The position numbers and the translations under genes were made by a program. This document shows positions 42,318 through 50,939 of a DNA stretch of 64,000 bases, one piece after another. Origin of the DNA: Streptomyces sp. PsTaAH-137 (GTDB taxonomy: Bacteria; Actinomycetota; Actinomycetes; Streptomycetales; Streptomycetaceae); the NCBI RefSeq assembly GCF_003259365.1, contig NZ_QLLY01000013.1, forward strand, positions 62,001-126,000, in the 5' to 3' direction. The notes beneath the pieces were generated by a model. The model saw nothing but the letters and a program-made list of their open reading frames with translations, had not been told where the DNA came from and did not search any database. Each line of letters starts with the position of its first letter. Positions within the stretch are counted from its first letter, which is position 1.

Positions 42318-43943
42318 TCACGGCGTGGGTGAACCGGTGGTGGCTCCCGTGGAGGGGGTCACCACCTCGCACGTCACCGCGTAGGCCACGTAGTCGGACT
42401 TCACCGCGACCGGGCTCCGCACCTCCACAGCGATCTCATTGTGCAGCGTGCCGCCGTCCTCGTACCGCGTCTCCGTCGTGTTCACCGTACGGCTCTTCGC
42501 GTCGCCCGAACCGAAGTCCAGGGTCTTCCAGCCCGGGTCCGACGGCTCACCGCTCTTCGTCACCCACCGGTACTCGACCTCGGCCGGAGTACGCCCCACC
42601 GTGATCGTCGCCGCGAAGGCCGGAGCCGCGGCGGCCGACGGCGGGCAGGCTCCCGAGTAACTGCCGCGCACCGCCGAGACGTTGACCCGCACCGACTGGG
42701 CGGGCGTGGTCGTGTGACCGCCGCTCCCACTTCCGCTCCCGCCACCGTGGCTCGACGACGAGCTGCCGCCGTAGGACGTCGACGCGCTCGCGCCGGGACT
42801 GTCACCGGCCGTGGCGGAACCGCCGGAGCCGCCGGACGACGAACTCCCGCCGTCACCCCCGCCGCCTCCGCCGTCCCGGCTGAGCAGCGCGTACGTCAGT
42901 CCACCGAGCGCCAGCAGCAGGATCACGAGGCCGGCCGTCAGGGCGAGCGACGCGCGGCGGGCCCGTCGCCCGTCCGTGTCCGCGGGGACCGTCGACGTGG
43001 TGCCGGGCACGGGCGTGGGCAGGGGGATCGGCGGGGTGGGCGGTGACGTCACCGTGGGCATCGACGACAGGGGCGTCGCCCGCACCGGGTCCGCGCGCAG
43101 CGTGCCGCCCGCGCCGATGATCCGCAGGTCGTGCTCGGCCCGCTCCGCGGCGGTCCGCTCGGCCGGATCCTTGCGCAGCAGCCCCTCGATGACGGGCGCC
43201 AGCGGGCCCGCGCGCTGCGGTGCGGGCAACTCCTCGTCGACGACGGCACGCAGCGTGCTCAGCGGGGTGTCCTGCCGGAACGGCGAGTGCCCCTCGACGG
43301 CCGCGTACAGCAGCACGCCCAGCGACCACAGATCGGACTCGGGCCCGGGCGTGCGCCCCAACGCCCGCTCGGGGGCGAGGAATTCGGGCGAGCCGATCAC
43401 CTCGCCGGTCATGGTGAGCGCCTGTGTCCCCTCCACCATGGCGATCCCGAAGTCGGTGAGGACGACCCGGCCGTCGTTCGACAGCAGTACGTTCCCCGGC
43501 TTCACGTCGCGGTGCAGCACCCCCGCCCCGTGCGCGGCGCGCAGCGCGGCGAGGACCTCCGCGCCGATGTGCGCCGCGCGCTGCGGAGGCATCGGACCCT
43601 CGGCGTCGAGCTGGTCGGCGAGCGAGACGCCGCGCACCAACTCCATGACGATCCAGGGGCGTTCGTCGTCCGTCGCCACGTCGTACAGCGTGATCACATT
43701 GCGGTGCGAGATCCGCGCGGCGGCCCAGGCCTCCCGCTCCAGCCGCTGGTACATCCGGTTCCGGTCCGCCGTCGGCAGGCCCGCCGGGGCCCGCACCTCC
43801 TTCACGGCCACCTCGCGCCCGAGCACGTCGTCATGGGCCCGCCACACGGTGCCCATGCCGCCCTCGCCGATCGGGTCGAGCAGCCGGTACCGGCCCGCAA
43901 CGACCCGCCCGCTGCTCCCGCCACTCCCCGGCCCTGTGCTCAC
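42318..43943 (-). CDS. Transmembrane serine/threonine protein kinase
   Basis: A 541-residue Pkn-type receptor kinase. The N-terminal kinase domain has IGEGGMGTVW, Lys48 in AVKEVR, HRDVKPGNVLL, the DFGIA magnesium loop and APERAL. A juxtamembrane Pro-rich part leads to one helix (ASLALTAGLVILLLALGGLTYALL), then a low-complexity Gly/Ser region of about 70 residues and an exported C-terminal domain of about 120 residues with Cys pairs but no PASTA repeats. GTG 43943 is preferred because the kinase fold begins soon after; the longer frame is not conserved. The C-terminal domain probably senses a signal outside the cell. Confidence 0.93.
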   Translation of the reverse strand: MSTGPGSGGSSGRVVAGRYRLLDPIGEGGMGTVWRAHDDVLGREVAVKEVRAPAGLPTADRNRMYQRLEREAWAAARISHRNVITLYDVATDDERPWIVMELVRGVSLADQLDAEGPMPPQRAAHIGAEVLAALRAAHGAGVLHRDVKPGNVLLSNDGRVVLTDFGIAMVEGTQALTMTGEVIGSPEFLAPERALGRTPGPESDLWSLGVLLYAAVEGHSPFRQDTPLSTLRAVVDEELPAPQRAGPLAPVIEGLLRKDPAERTAAERAEHDLRIIGAGGTLRADPVRATPLSSMPTVTSPPTPPIPLPTPVPGTTSTVPADTDGRRARRASLALTAGLVILLLALGGLTYALLSRDGGGGGGDGGSSSSGGSGGSATAGDSPGASASTSYGGSSSSSHGGGSGSGSGGHTTTPAQSVRVNVSAVRGSYSGACPPSAAAAPAFAATITVGRTPAEVEYRWVTKSGEPSDPGWKTLDFGSGDAKSRTVNTTETRYEDGGTLHNEIAVEVRSPVAVKSDYVAYAVTCEVVTPSTGATTGSPTP

Positions 43944-43995
43944 GGGCGCCGCCCCCACTCGCCACGACAACACGACAAGTCTGAACAAAAGTAGC

Positions 43996-44262
43996 TCAGC
44001 CGAGCGCCGATGCGGCCCCCTTGAACACCAATCCGCACCCGAGGGCCAGGACGACACAGGCCGAACCGAGCGACAGCAGCCGCCCCGCGGCCCGCCGGCT
44101 CCCGGTCCGGGCCCGCGTCAGCCGGCGGGCCATGAACCCGCCCGCCCGTACGACGACGAACCCGGTGGTCGCACCGGCGGCGAGCCCCCCGGCGGCCAGC
44201 ACTCCGCTCACGAGCGCGGCCAGTGGGCGAAACCCCGGCCGTTTCCTGGTGGTTGCAGTCAT
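43996..44262 (-). CDS. Small two-helix membrane protein
   Basis: An 88-residue protein with two membrane segments (about residues 14-40 and 62-85) joined by a basic loop (ARRLTRARTGSRRAAG). ATG 44262 follows GAGGACGG. No known family is recognised. It lies upstream of the kinase gene on the same strand with a 52-bp gap, so the two may be co-transcribed. Composition fits a real gene, but function is unknown. Confidence 0.6.
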   Translation of the reverse strand: MTATTRKRPGFRPLAALVSGVLAAGGLAAGATTGFVVVRAGGFMARRLTRARTGSRRAAGRLLSLGSACVVLALGCGLVFKGAASALG

Positions 44263-44448
44263 CGCGTCCGTCCTCACGCATCCTCGCGCACCTGAACCCG
44301 GCGCCCGCGGCGTCGGCTTGTGACGGTCATTCGAGGCCCGGGGCGCCGCGGATCGGTCCGTGTCGCGAGCTGCACGGGCCATCCGGTCGCGCCCCTGTCT
44401 CCGAACCACCGGTGGCAGCACACTGAGCGGGCCGGAACGGGGGACCGT

Positions 44449-44880
44449 ATGGAGGGCGTGGACCTCGGCGACCTACTGCTCGTCCGCGTGGGACGCGGCG
44501 ACCGGCAGGCCTTCGAAGAGCTGTACGGCGAACTGGCGGGCCCGGTGTACGGGCTGGTCGGACGGGTGCTGCGGGACCCGGCCCAGTCCGAGGAGGTGAC
44601 CCAGGACGTGCTCCTGGAGGTGTGGCGCACCGCCGCCCGCTACGACCCGCGGCGCGGCTCCGCCCTCGCCTGGGTCCTCACCGTCGCCCACAACCAAGTG
44701 CGCCGCTGCCTGGACCGGCTCACCGACCTCCAGCGCCAGGCCGTCACCCTCGCCTACTACGACGGCCACACCTACCGCGAGGTCGCCCACCGCCTCGCCG
44801 CGCCGCTGGGCACCGTCAAGACCCGGATGCGCGACGGCCTGCTGCGCCTGCGCTCCTGCCTGGACGGAGCCTCCGTGTGA
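44449..44880 (+). CDS. ECF sigma factor (SigK-like) with internal deletion
   Basis: A 143-residue ECF sigma factor, about 45 residues shorter than its family. Region 2 is normal at first (QAFEELYGELAGPVYGLVGR, RDPAQSEEVTQDVLLEVWRTAARYDPRRGSALAWVLTVAHN), then the sequence jumps straight to QVRRCLDRLTDLQRQAVTLAYYDGHTYREVAHRL, the region 4 helix-turn-helix. The end of region 2 and the linker are missing in frame. ATG 44449 is the best start. The adjacent anti-sigma gene is broken as well. It may still bind DNA through region 4 but is unlikely to act as a normal sigma factor. Confidence 0.8.
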   Translation: MEGVDLGDLLLVRVGRGDRQAFEELYGELAGPVYGLVGRVLRDPAQSEEVTQDVLLEVWRTAARYDPRRGSALAWVLTVAHNQVRRCLDRLTDLQRQAVTLAYYDGHTYREVAHRLAAPLGTVKTRMRDGLLRLRSCLDGASV

Positions 44881-44896
44881 CGGGCCGGAGCCGCGC

Positions 44897-45480
44897 ATGA
44901 GATAGCCGCTGCGCGCCGTGCACTCCCTCGCCGTGCCCTACGTCCTCGACGCCTTGAACCCCGCGAACCCCGCGAACTGGCCCGCTTCGAACGGCATCTG
45001 GCGCACTGCGACCGGTGCGCCGCCGAGGTGCGGGCCGCGGGCGCCGCCGTCCTCGCGCTCGGCGCGACCGCGCTGCTCGGCGTGGAACTGACCCGCGTTC
45101 AGGACCGGCTCGACGCACGGCGGACGGAGGCACGTGAGATCGCCCACGTTCTCGCCGCGCCGGACGCCCGGTTCACCCGGGGCGAGGGGCTCTCCGCCGT
45201 CGCCCCGGCCCGTTGGGACGGCGCCGTGATCACCGTCACCGGCCTGTCCGACCCGCCTCCCGGCCGGGACCACCAACTGGGGGTCCCCGAGGGCTCGGGA
45301 CCCCCGCGTTCCTTGGGAGTACTGCCCGGCAGAGGCTCCGACACGCCGTATCTCGCCTCCGGCTTGACCTCGGACGCATCCTCACTGTCGGTTACGGCCG
45401 AACCGGACGGCGGCTCGAAACGTCCGTCTGGCGCCCCGGTTGTCCAACTCGCCCTGAATTCAGTTGGATTCGGAGAGTAA
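44897..45480 (+). pseudogene. Degraded RskA-type anti-sigma factor gene
   Basis: The frame begins ATG AGA TAG, so it stops at codon 3. Translation past this gives HSLAVPYVLDAL, then a 1-nt loss near 44954 shifts the frame. In the new frame the zinc motif of anti-sigma factors follows (ARFERHLAHCDRCAAEV), then directly a membrane segment (AAVLALGATALLGVELTRV) and the periplasmic RskA domain ending SLSVTAEPDGGSKRPSGAPV. The cytoplasmic linker between zinc finger and helix is absent. A 9-bp tandem duplication, AACCCCGCG, lies at the frameshift. This is the expected partner of the sigma factor upstream. Confidence 0.8.
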
Positions 45481-45606
45481 CCGGCGAAGGGGCGTCAACC
45501 TCCTTATGGGGGAGGTGAATCCTGCGACCGGGATACACGAGTGGCTCGATGGGGCGATAGGGTTAACCTGCCCGGGCTGAGTGCCCTCGTACGGGTGGGG
45601 AGTGAC

Positions 45607-45879
45607 ATGGAACAGATAACAGTGCGCAGCAGGCCTCGCGTGCCTGCGATCACCTGCGGGAGCAGCGCGACCAGTTCGCGGCTCGACCGCCATCTCTCGG
45701 TGCTCGGCGGCCCCGCCGTCCCGCAGCGCGAGACGGCCGAGGCGACGACGCTGATGCGTGAGCTGACCGCGCGTGACGCCGCGCACGACGAGCGCAGCAC
45801 GAGCCGTGCGCGGGTGCGGCGGGTCTCGCTCTTCGCACCACTGCGGCGACTGCGCCGCTCGCTGTTCGGCGGCCACTAG
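45607..45879 (+). CDS. Conserved small protein of unknown function
   Basis: A 90-residue basic protein, MEQITVRSRPRVPAITCGSS at the start and an Arg-rich tail (RVRRVSLFAPLRRLRRSLF). The middle, SRLDRHLSVLGGPAVPQRETAEAT, has a pattern I recall from small Streptomyces proteins, but no function is known. The Arg/Leu amphipathic tail could bind membranes or nucleic acids. ATG 45607 lies after GTGGGGAGTGAC; a GTG 12 bp upstream is also possible. Confidence 0.65.
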   Translation: MEQITVRSRPRVPAITCGSSATSSRLDRHLSVLGGPAVPQRETAEATTLMRELTARDAAHDERSTSRARVRRVSLFAPLRRLRRSLFGGH

Positions 45880-46181
45880 GCGGCCGCCCGTCCAGCAAGG
45901 GCCCCGGGCCCGTATCCGACCTCCGCGCCGTCCGGCGTACTGCTGCGCATTTCCGCGACCGTCATCCCCACGGCATGCGGCGGGCGCCCCGGCGGGGGAG
46001 TCGGTGCGGGCCCGGGGCTTTTCCGTACCTCGCGTCCGTACCTCGCGTCCGTACCGCGTACGGTGCACGGGGCGCTCCCGTAACACCGTTGTCATGCACG
46101 GATGTTGACGGAGCAACTTCCGGTGTCCAGGGTGCGCGAAGGCAGCCCCGCCCCAGACCCGGGCATCGGCCTCGGAGGCGC
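45880..46181. other. Intergenic region with short tandem repeats
   Basis: A 302-bp gap between convergent genes. It contains TCCGTACCTCGCG in two perfect tandem copies (46022-46034, 46035-46047) and a shortened third (46048-46058), with other GTAC-rich sequence. No gene was identified. Confidence 0.55.
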
Positions 46182-46967
46182 TCACCGTCCGCCGTGCGCG
46201 TACCGGCGGACGGCGAGCGGTACGCACACGATCAGCAGGACCGCGCACCAGGCCAGCGAGCCGGCGACCGGATGCGTCACCGGCCAGGCGGCGCCGTGCG
46301 GGACCGGGGCGTTGCCGAACAGGTCGCGGGCCGCCGTCGCCACCGCGCTGATCGGGTTCCATTCGGCGAGGGTGCGCACCCAGCCCGGCATCCCGGCGGT
46401 CGGGATGTACGCGTTCGACAGCAGCGGCAGCATGAACGTCGCGCCGCCCAGCTGCCCCGCCGCCTCCTCGCTGCGGGAGGCGAGCCCGAGCAGGATGCCC
46501 ACCCAGGTCGTCGCGAACCGGAACAGGAGCAGCAGCCCGAACCCGGCGCAGGCGTCCGCCGCCCCGCCCTCGATCCGCCAGCCCATGGCGAGGCCCACCA
46601 GGACGAGCGGGACGAGCCCCACGGCCGTCGTCACCAGGTCCGCCGCGGCCTGCCCGAGCGGCACGGCCGCCCGGCTCATCGGCAGGGTGCGGAAGCGGTC
46701 CATCACCCCGCGGTGCGTGTCCTGGGCGGCGGTGAACATCCCCGTCATGATGCCGTTCGCCGCCGTCGCCACCAGCATGCCGGGCACCAGGAACGCCCGG
46801 TACTCGGCGCCCGGCAGGGCGAGCGCGCTGCCGAAGACGTACCCGAAGAACAGCAGGAACACGATCGGCATCGTCTGCGTCATGACGAGGATCACCGGGG
46901 CGTGCCGGACGCGCTGGAGGTGCCGGCCGAGCATCGCCGTGCCGTCGTACAGGATCGCGGTACTCAT
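46182..46967 (-). CDS. ABC-2-type exporter permease (DrrB-like)
   Basis: A 261-residue permease with six hydrophobic segments. FLVPGMLVATAANGIMTGMF and the conserved EWNPISAVATAARDLFGN near the C-terminus are typical of daunorubicin-resistance (DrrB) type exporters. ATG 46967 overlaps the ATPase stop by 4 nt. Together with the ATPase it forms an efflux pump, probably for a drug or lipid, controlled by the divergent TetR. Confidence 0.93.
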   Translation of the reverse strand: MSTAILYDGTAMLGRHLQRVRHAPVILVMTQTMPIVFLLFFGYVFGSALALPGAEYRAFLVPGMLVATAANGIMTGMFTAAQDTHRGVMDRFRTLPMSRAAVPLGQAAADLVTTAVGLVPLVLVGLAMGWRIEGGAADACAGFGLLLLFRFATTWVGILLGLASRSEEAAGQLGGATFMLPLLSNAYIPTAGMPGWVRTLAEWNPISAVATAARDLFGNAPVPHGAAWPVTHPVAGSLAWCAVLLIVCVPLAVRRYAHGGR

Positions 46968-47938
46968 GCGGCGACCTCCTCGGTCACGGTCGTGCGGCCG
47001 GCGGTGAGGCGCAGGAACACCTCGTCGAGGGTGGGCGGACGCAGCGTCGCGTCCAGCAGCGGCACCCGCGCGGCGTCGAGTTCGCGCACGACGCGGGGCA
47101 GGGTGACGGCCGGGTCGAGGACGACGGCGCCCACGGTCCGCCGCTCCCGGTCCAGGTCGGGGCGCGCGCCCGTGAGCTGGTCCAGGACGCCGGCCGCCGC
47201 GAGCAGCGCCCCCTCGCCCGCGTCGTCCGGCAGCACCACCTGCGCGTAGTGCCCGATCTGCGCCTTCAGTTCGGCGGGCGTGCCGCTGTGGGCGGCGCGG
47301 CCCCCGTCGATGAGCACGACGTCGTCGGCGAGCCGGTCGGCCTCGTCCAGGTACTGCGTGGTCAGCAGGACCGTCGTGCCCTCGCGGGCGAGCCCGCGGA
47401 CCGTGTCCCAGATGGCGCCCCTGCTGTGCGGGTCGAGTCCGGTCGTCGGCTCGTCGAGGAACAGCACGGCGGGCCGGGTGAGCAGGCTCGCGGCCAGGTC
47501 GAGGCGGCGGCGCATCCCGCCCGAGTACGTACGGGCGGTGCGCTCGGCGGCGTCGGTGAGGCCGAACCGCTCGATCAGCTCGTCGGCGCGGGCGCGGGGC
47601 GCGCGCAGCAGGCGGGCGAACAGGCGCAGGTTCTCCCGCCCGGTGAGGTCGCCGTCGACCGACGCGTACTGCCCCGTGACACCGATCCGGCGGCGGACCG
47701 CGTGCGCGTCGGTGGTGACGTCGTGGCCCGCGACACGCGCGGTGCCCGCGTCCGGCGTCAGCAGGGTCGTCAACAGCCGGACGGCGGTCGTCTTGCCCGC
47801 CCCGTTCGGCCCCAGCAGACCGCACACCGTGCCCTCGCGCACGGCGAAATCGAGACCCCGTACGGCGTGCACGGCTTTGTCTCCCGAGCCGAAGCGCTTC
47901 TCCAGACCTTCACTAAGTACAGCGTACGTAGAAGTCAT
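46964..47938 (-). CDS. ABC exporter ATP-binding protein (DrrA-like)
   Basis: A 324-residue ATPase of the DrrA type. Walker A is GPNGAGKTTAVRLL, the Q-loop is VTGQYASVDGDLTGREN, the signature is YSGGMRRRLDLA, Walker B is AVLFLDEPTTGLDP and the H-loop position reads LLTTQYLDEADRL. The C-terminal 100 residues (with PPTLDEVFLRLTAG) are the DrrA-specific extension. ATG 47938 lies close to a 15/17-match operator at 47914-47930, inside codons 3-9, so repression would block early transcription. Confidence 0.93.
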   Translation of the reverse strand: MTSTYAVLSEGLEKRFGSGDKAVHAVRGLDFAVREGTVCGLLGPNGAGKTTAVRLLTTLLTPDAGTARVAGHDVTTDAHAVRRRIGVTGQYASVDGDLTGRENLRLFARLLRAPRARADELIERFGLTDAAERTARTYSGGMRRRLDLAASLLTRPAVLFLDEPTTGLDPHSRGAIWDTVRGLAREGTTVLLTTQYLDEADRLADDVVLIDGGRAAHSGTPAELKAQIGHYAQVVLPDDAGEGALLAAAGVLDQLTGARPDLDRERRTVGAVVLDPAVTLPRVVRELDAARVPLLDATLRPPTLDEVFLRLTAGRTTVTEEVAA

Positions 47939-47973
47939 GGCGTCACCATAGCGCACTACGTACGCCGTACGTA
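47914..47973. promoter_or_regulatory. Twin TetR operator sites between exporter and TetR genes
   Basis: TACGTACG-C-CGTACGTA (47957-47973) is a perfect 17-bp palindrome, 29 bp before the tetR start. On the other strand, TACGTACGCTGTACTTA (47914-47930) matches it at 15 of 17 bases and lies inside the first codons of the ATPase gene. The pair, 43 bp apart centre to centre, suggests that the TetR controls both directions. Confidence 0.8.
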
Positions 47974-48001
47974 ACTAGGATGGTGGGCGAGGTGATGATC
48001 A

Positions 48002-48736
48002 ATGGCGGGCCGACCGGCCGTACCCGAAGTGATCTGGGCGCGCCCCGAGCGCGCCGGACGGGGCCCACGGCCCGCGCACAGCCGCGCCGACATCGCGGCC
48101 GCCGCCGTGCGGGTCGCCGACGCGGAGGGCATCGACGCGGTGTCCATGCGGCGGGTCGCCGGTGAGCTCGGCATGGGCACGATGTCGCTGTACAACTACG
48201 TGCCGCGCAAGGAGGACCTGTTCGAGCTGATGGTCGACGCCGTCAGCGCCGAGTACGACTACGCCGAGCCGTCCGGCGACTGGCGTACCGACGTCCTCGG
48301 GCTCGCCCGGCAGGCACGGGCGTTGATGCACCGGCACCCCTGGCTGCCGCGCCTCATGTCCCCGGTGTACGGGTTCAGCCCGAACGCGCTGCGGTACCTG
48401 GAGCACTGCCTGGCCTGCCTGGATCCGCTGGAGCTGCCGTACGGCACGAAGATGGAGCTGATCGCGTCGGTGACGAGCGTGGTGACGACGTATGTCGCCA
48501 ACGAGATCGCCACCGCCGAGCGGACGCGGTCCCTGCCGTGGAGCGAGGAGCAGGAGAACGCGGTGCGGATCGGTTATCTCGGGGGGCAGGTGGCGTCCGG
48601 CAAGTATCCGCGGCTGGCTGCCGCGTTCGCCGAGGATTCCGGGCCCATCGATCTGGAGGCCGTTTTCGAGCGGGCGCTGCGCAGGACTCTTGAGGGGTTC
48701 GCCGGTGAGGGGTTCGCGGGGCCGTCTGCCGTGTGA
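48002..48736 (+). CDS. TetR-family regulator of the adjacent exporter
   Basis: A 244-residue TetR-class protein. The helix-turn-helix is in RADIAAAAVRVADAEGIDAVSMRRVAGELGMGTMSLYNYVPRKEDLFELMVDAV (about residues 24-78), and the C-terminal domain resembles the TetR_C1 ligand-binding family. The 20 N-terminal residues are extra and basic. It diverges from a DrrAB-like exporter and has palindromic operators between; it probably represses the pump until a ligand binds. Confidence 0.92.
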   Translation: MAGRPAVPEVIWARPERAGRGPRPAHSRADIAAAAVRVADAEGIDAVSMRRVAGELGMGTMSLYNYVPRKEDLFELMVDAVSAEYDYAEPSGDWRTDVLGLARQARALMHRHPWLPRLMSPVYGFSPNALRYLEHCLACLDPLELPYGTKMELIASVTSVVTTYVANEIATAERTRSLPWSEEQENAVRIGYLGGQVASGKYPRLAAAFAEDSGPIDLEAVFERALRRTLEGFAGEGFAGPSAV

Positions 48737-48742
48737 GGCTTC

Positions 48743-48776
48743 CGTCGTGGCTGCTCGCGCGGTTCCCCGCGCCCCT
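48743..48776 (+). repeat. Dispersed GC-rich repeat, copy 5
   Basis: A copy with two differences (CTGCTCGCGCGGTTCCCC), in the 57-bp gap between the convergent tetR gene and the ISP-type gene. It starts 7 bp after the tetR stop. The following CGGGCTGCGCCCGC forms a short hairpin. Confidence 0.8.
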
Positions 48777-48793
48777 GGAGCGGGCTGCGCCCG

Positions 48794-50014
48794 CTACAGG
48801 ATCGCGAACTGGCCGCCGGGGCCCTCCTCCTGGTGGTCCAGGACCGAGGCCGGGCGGTGGGCGGTGTCGGGGACGGGGAGGACGCGGGCGCGGGTCAGTT
48901 CGGCCGGGGTGATCAGGTCGCCGATGCCCGCCGTCAACTCCTGTTGTTCGGGGATCAGTTCGGACAGCAGGGCGAGGACGGTGATCAGCTCCAGGAGGTC
49001 CGACGTCCAGGGCTGGGGCCAGGTCTTCGGGCGGATCGCCGCCAGGGTGCCCGGCTCCGCCGTGGCCGTGCGGCGGGCGAACCACTGCTCCAGGACGCGC
49101 ACTCCGCTCACCTGGAAGTCCCAGGAGGCGGCGGGGACGGGGGAGATGCGGCCGTCGCCGACCAGGAGGGCCTCCTGCGCGCGGTCGTAGTGGAGCTCGG
49201 TGGGCCTCTCGGGCAGCGGCGCGCGGACGTACGGGCGTCTGCCGCCCGGCAGTTTGGGGCGCTCGGCGCCGGTGCCGCGGCGCTCCAGCCACAGGACCCG
49301 GCGCCCGAGGCCGACCCCGCGCCGCCAGACCTCGGGGTCCAGGGGCAGCGGCACCCGGCACGTCCGGTCGGCGCCGCGCCCGGCCGCGGCCAGGATCCAG
49401 GCGAACAGGTCGGCGGCGGTGACCTCGTGGTCGTACGTACCCGAAAGGTGCTGGAGCAGACCTGGCGCGACGTTCGGCTCCGCCGCGCCCGGACGGCGGT
49501 AGAGGGGGCGGATCCGGCCGGGGCGGCCCGCGGGGGAGCGGCCCTCGGGCAGCACGGCGCAGGCCAGCACGGCGGGGCCGCCGGCATCGGGCACGTACCC
49601 CTGCTCCACCAGGTACAGCTGCCGCTCGTCCGCGACCCGCCACAACTCGGGCCGGGCCGCGTCGATCAAGCGCTGGTCGGGGATCAGCCACTGCTCGTCG
49701 AACGGGCCGTGCAGCACGCGCACCGGCTCCGGGCACGGCCCCGAGGCGTGGGCGAGCGGCTCGGTGCCCGTGTCGACGCCGGGGAGCTGGGCGGCCGCGG
49801 TGTGCAGCGTGCGGCTGCGCGAGGGTTCGAGCAGTGTCTCCCGGCGGGCCGGGTCACCGCTGACGAAGGTGTCCCAACGGGCCTTCAGGGACGCCGCGTC
49901 CGGCGCCACGGGCCAGCCGCGGCCCAGGCGCAGCGGTGCCACGGACCACGGCATCAGGTCCGCGAGCGCGATGGCGTCGGCGTCTGCGGGACGGTCGTTC
50001 GTCACGCCCGGCAT
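48794..50014 (-). CDS. Type ISP restriction/modification-like protein, stand-alone
   Basis: A 406-residue protein with the pattern of the C-terminal recognition part of type ISP restriction-modification enzymes: ADLMPWSVAPLRLGRGWPVAPDAASLKARWD, PFDEQWLIPDQRLIDAARPELW, GRIRPLYRRPGAAEPNVAPGLL and SWDFQVSGVRVLEQWFARR. No helicase, nuclease (D-ExK) or methyltransferase (NPPY) motif is present, and no such gene is adjacent. It may be a retained target-recognition module with a new role. It overlaps nothing; a GntR gene on the same strand begins its end 23 bp upstream. Confidence 0.75.
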   Translation of the reverse strand: MPGVTNDRPADADAIALADLMPWSVAPLRLGRGWPVAPDAASLKARWDTFVSGDPARRETLLEPSRSRTLHTAAAQLPGVDTGTEPLAHASGPCPEPVRVLHGPFDEQWLIPDQRLIDAARPELWRVADERQLYLVEQGYVPDAGGPAVLACAVLPEGRSPAGRPGRIRPLYRRPGAAEPNVAPGLLQHLSGTYDHEVTAADLFAWILAAAGRGADRTCRVPLPLDPEVWRRGVGLGRRVLWLERRGTGAERPKLPGGRRPYVRAPLPERPTELHYDRAQEALLVGDGRISPVPAASWDFQVSGVRVLEQWFARRTATAEPGTLAAIRPKTWPQPWTSDLLELITVLALLSELIPEQQELTAGIGDLITPAELTRARVLPVPDTAHRPASVLDHQEEGPGGQFAIL

Positions 50015-50036
50015 GGTACGTCTCCCCGGCCGGGCA

Positions 50037-50786
50037 TCAGTCGGCGTCCAGCGTCACCGAGAACGAGAAGCGGTCCCCGCGGTAATGAATCACCGCCACG
50101 TCCAGGACCCGGCCCTCCTCGTCGTACGTGATGCCCGTGTAGTGCAGGATCGGGCTGAGCAGCGGCACTTCGAGCAGCCGGGCCGTCTCCGGGTCCGCCA
50201 GGCGGGCCTCCACCGAGTCCGTGACCCGGGTGATGCGCACGCCCACGACGTCCCGCAGCACCTTCGTCATCGGCCACCGTTCCAGGTCCGCGACGTCGAC
50301 GCGCTCGGCGAGTTCGGGGCGGATGTAGTTGCGGGCGTGGTTCGTCGGCTCGCCGGTCTTCTCGTCGCTGCGCAGGCGGTGGTACGTCGCCACGTGCTCC
50401 GTGCCCGGGAAGTGGTCGGCCAGCGCCGTCGGTACCGGGACCGTGCCGTGGTCCAGCAGTTCGGCCGTCATCCCGGACTGCTGCGCCACGATCGCGTCCA
50501 CCGAGCCGAGCAGCCGCACCGGGGCGCCGCGCCGGGCCGCTGGTTCGATGAACGTGCCGCGGCGCCGGTGCCGGGTGATCAGCCCCTCGTCCTCCAGCTC
50601 CTTCAGCGCCTGCCGCATGGTCAGCACGGAGACGCCGTAGTGGCCGGCCAGTTGCTCCTCGGTGGGCAGTCGCAGCGGGTCCTGCGGGGAGCGGCCCAGT
50701 ATCGAGGCGCGCAGGGACTGCGACACCTGATACCAGAGCGGCAGCTTGCGGTTCAGGACGATCGAGTCCGGGGCGAATGACGTCAC
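50037..50786 (-). CDS. GntR/HutC-family transcriptional regulator
   Basis: A 249-residue regulator with an N-terminal winged helix (LWYQVSQSLRASILGRSPQDPLRLPTEEQLAGHYGVSVLTMRQALKELEDEGLITRHRRRGTFI) and a C-terminal UTRA ligand-binding domain (about residues 90-245). GTG 50786 gives the start TSFAPDSIVL; an ATG 36 bp upstream (50822) is an alternative and neither has a strong ribosome site. It lies 154 bp downstream of the hmgA gene on the same strand and could control aromatic amino acid catabolism. Confidence 0.9.
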   Translation of the reverse strand: MTSFAPDSIVLNRKLPLWYQVSQSLRASILGRSPQDPLRLPTEEQLAGHYGVSVLTMRQALKELEDEGLITRHRRRGTFIEPAARRGAPVRLLGSVDAIVAQQSGMTAELLDHGTVPVPTALADHFPGTEHVATYHRLRSDEKTGEPTNHARNYIRPELAERVDVADLERWPMTKVLRDVVGVRITRVTDSVEARLADPETARLLEVPLLSPILHYTGITYDEEGRVLDVAVIHYRGDRFSFSVTLDAD

Positions 50787-50864
50787 GGGGTTATCCGTAT
50801 CGGTCGGGGGCGTGATGTGCAATGTGGCCTGGGCGGATGCGGGTGCCGTCGCCGGGTGCGCCGC

Positions 50865-50898
50865 CGTTGTGGCTGGTCGCGCAGTTCCCCGCGCCCCT
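50865..50898 (+). repeat. Dispersed GC-rich repeat, copy 6
   Basis: A 34-bp copy (one base differs: CGTTGTGG). Its 3' end forms the left arm of the 16-bp terminator stem at 50892-50928, so the element here is clearly a part of a transcription terminator for hmgA. Confidence 0.85.
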
Positions 50899-50928
50899 GA
50901 GAGCGAGCTGCGCTCGCTCTCAGGGGCG
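50892..50928 (-). terminator. Terminator of hmgA, built on repeat copy 6
   Basis: CGCCCCTGAGAGCGAG pairs perfectly with CTCGCTCTCAGGGGCG around CTGCG (16 bp). It begins 12 bp past the hmgA stop on the minus strand. Confidence 0.85.
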
Positions 50929-50939
50929 GTCGCGGGCCC

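Noticed and set aside
50778..50785. TGACGTCA palindrome at the GntR start
   Set aside because: Only 8 bp, expected by chance in such DNA, and overlaps the start codon.
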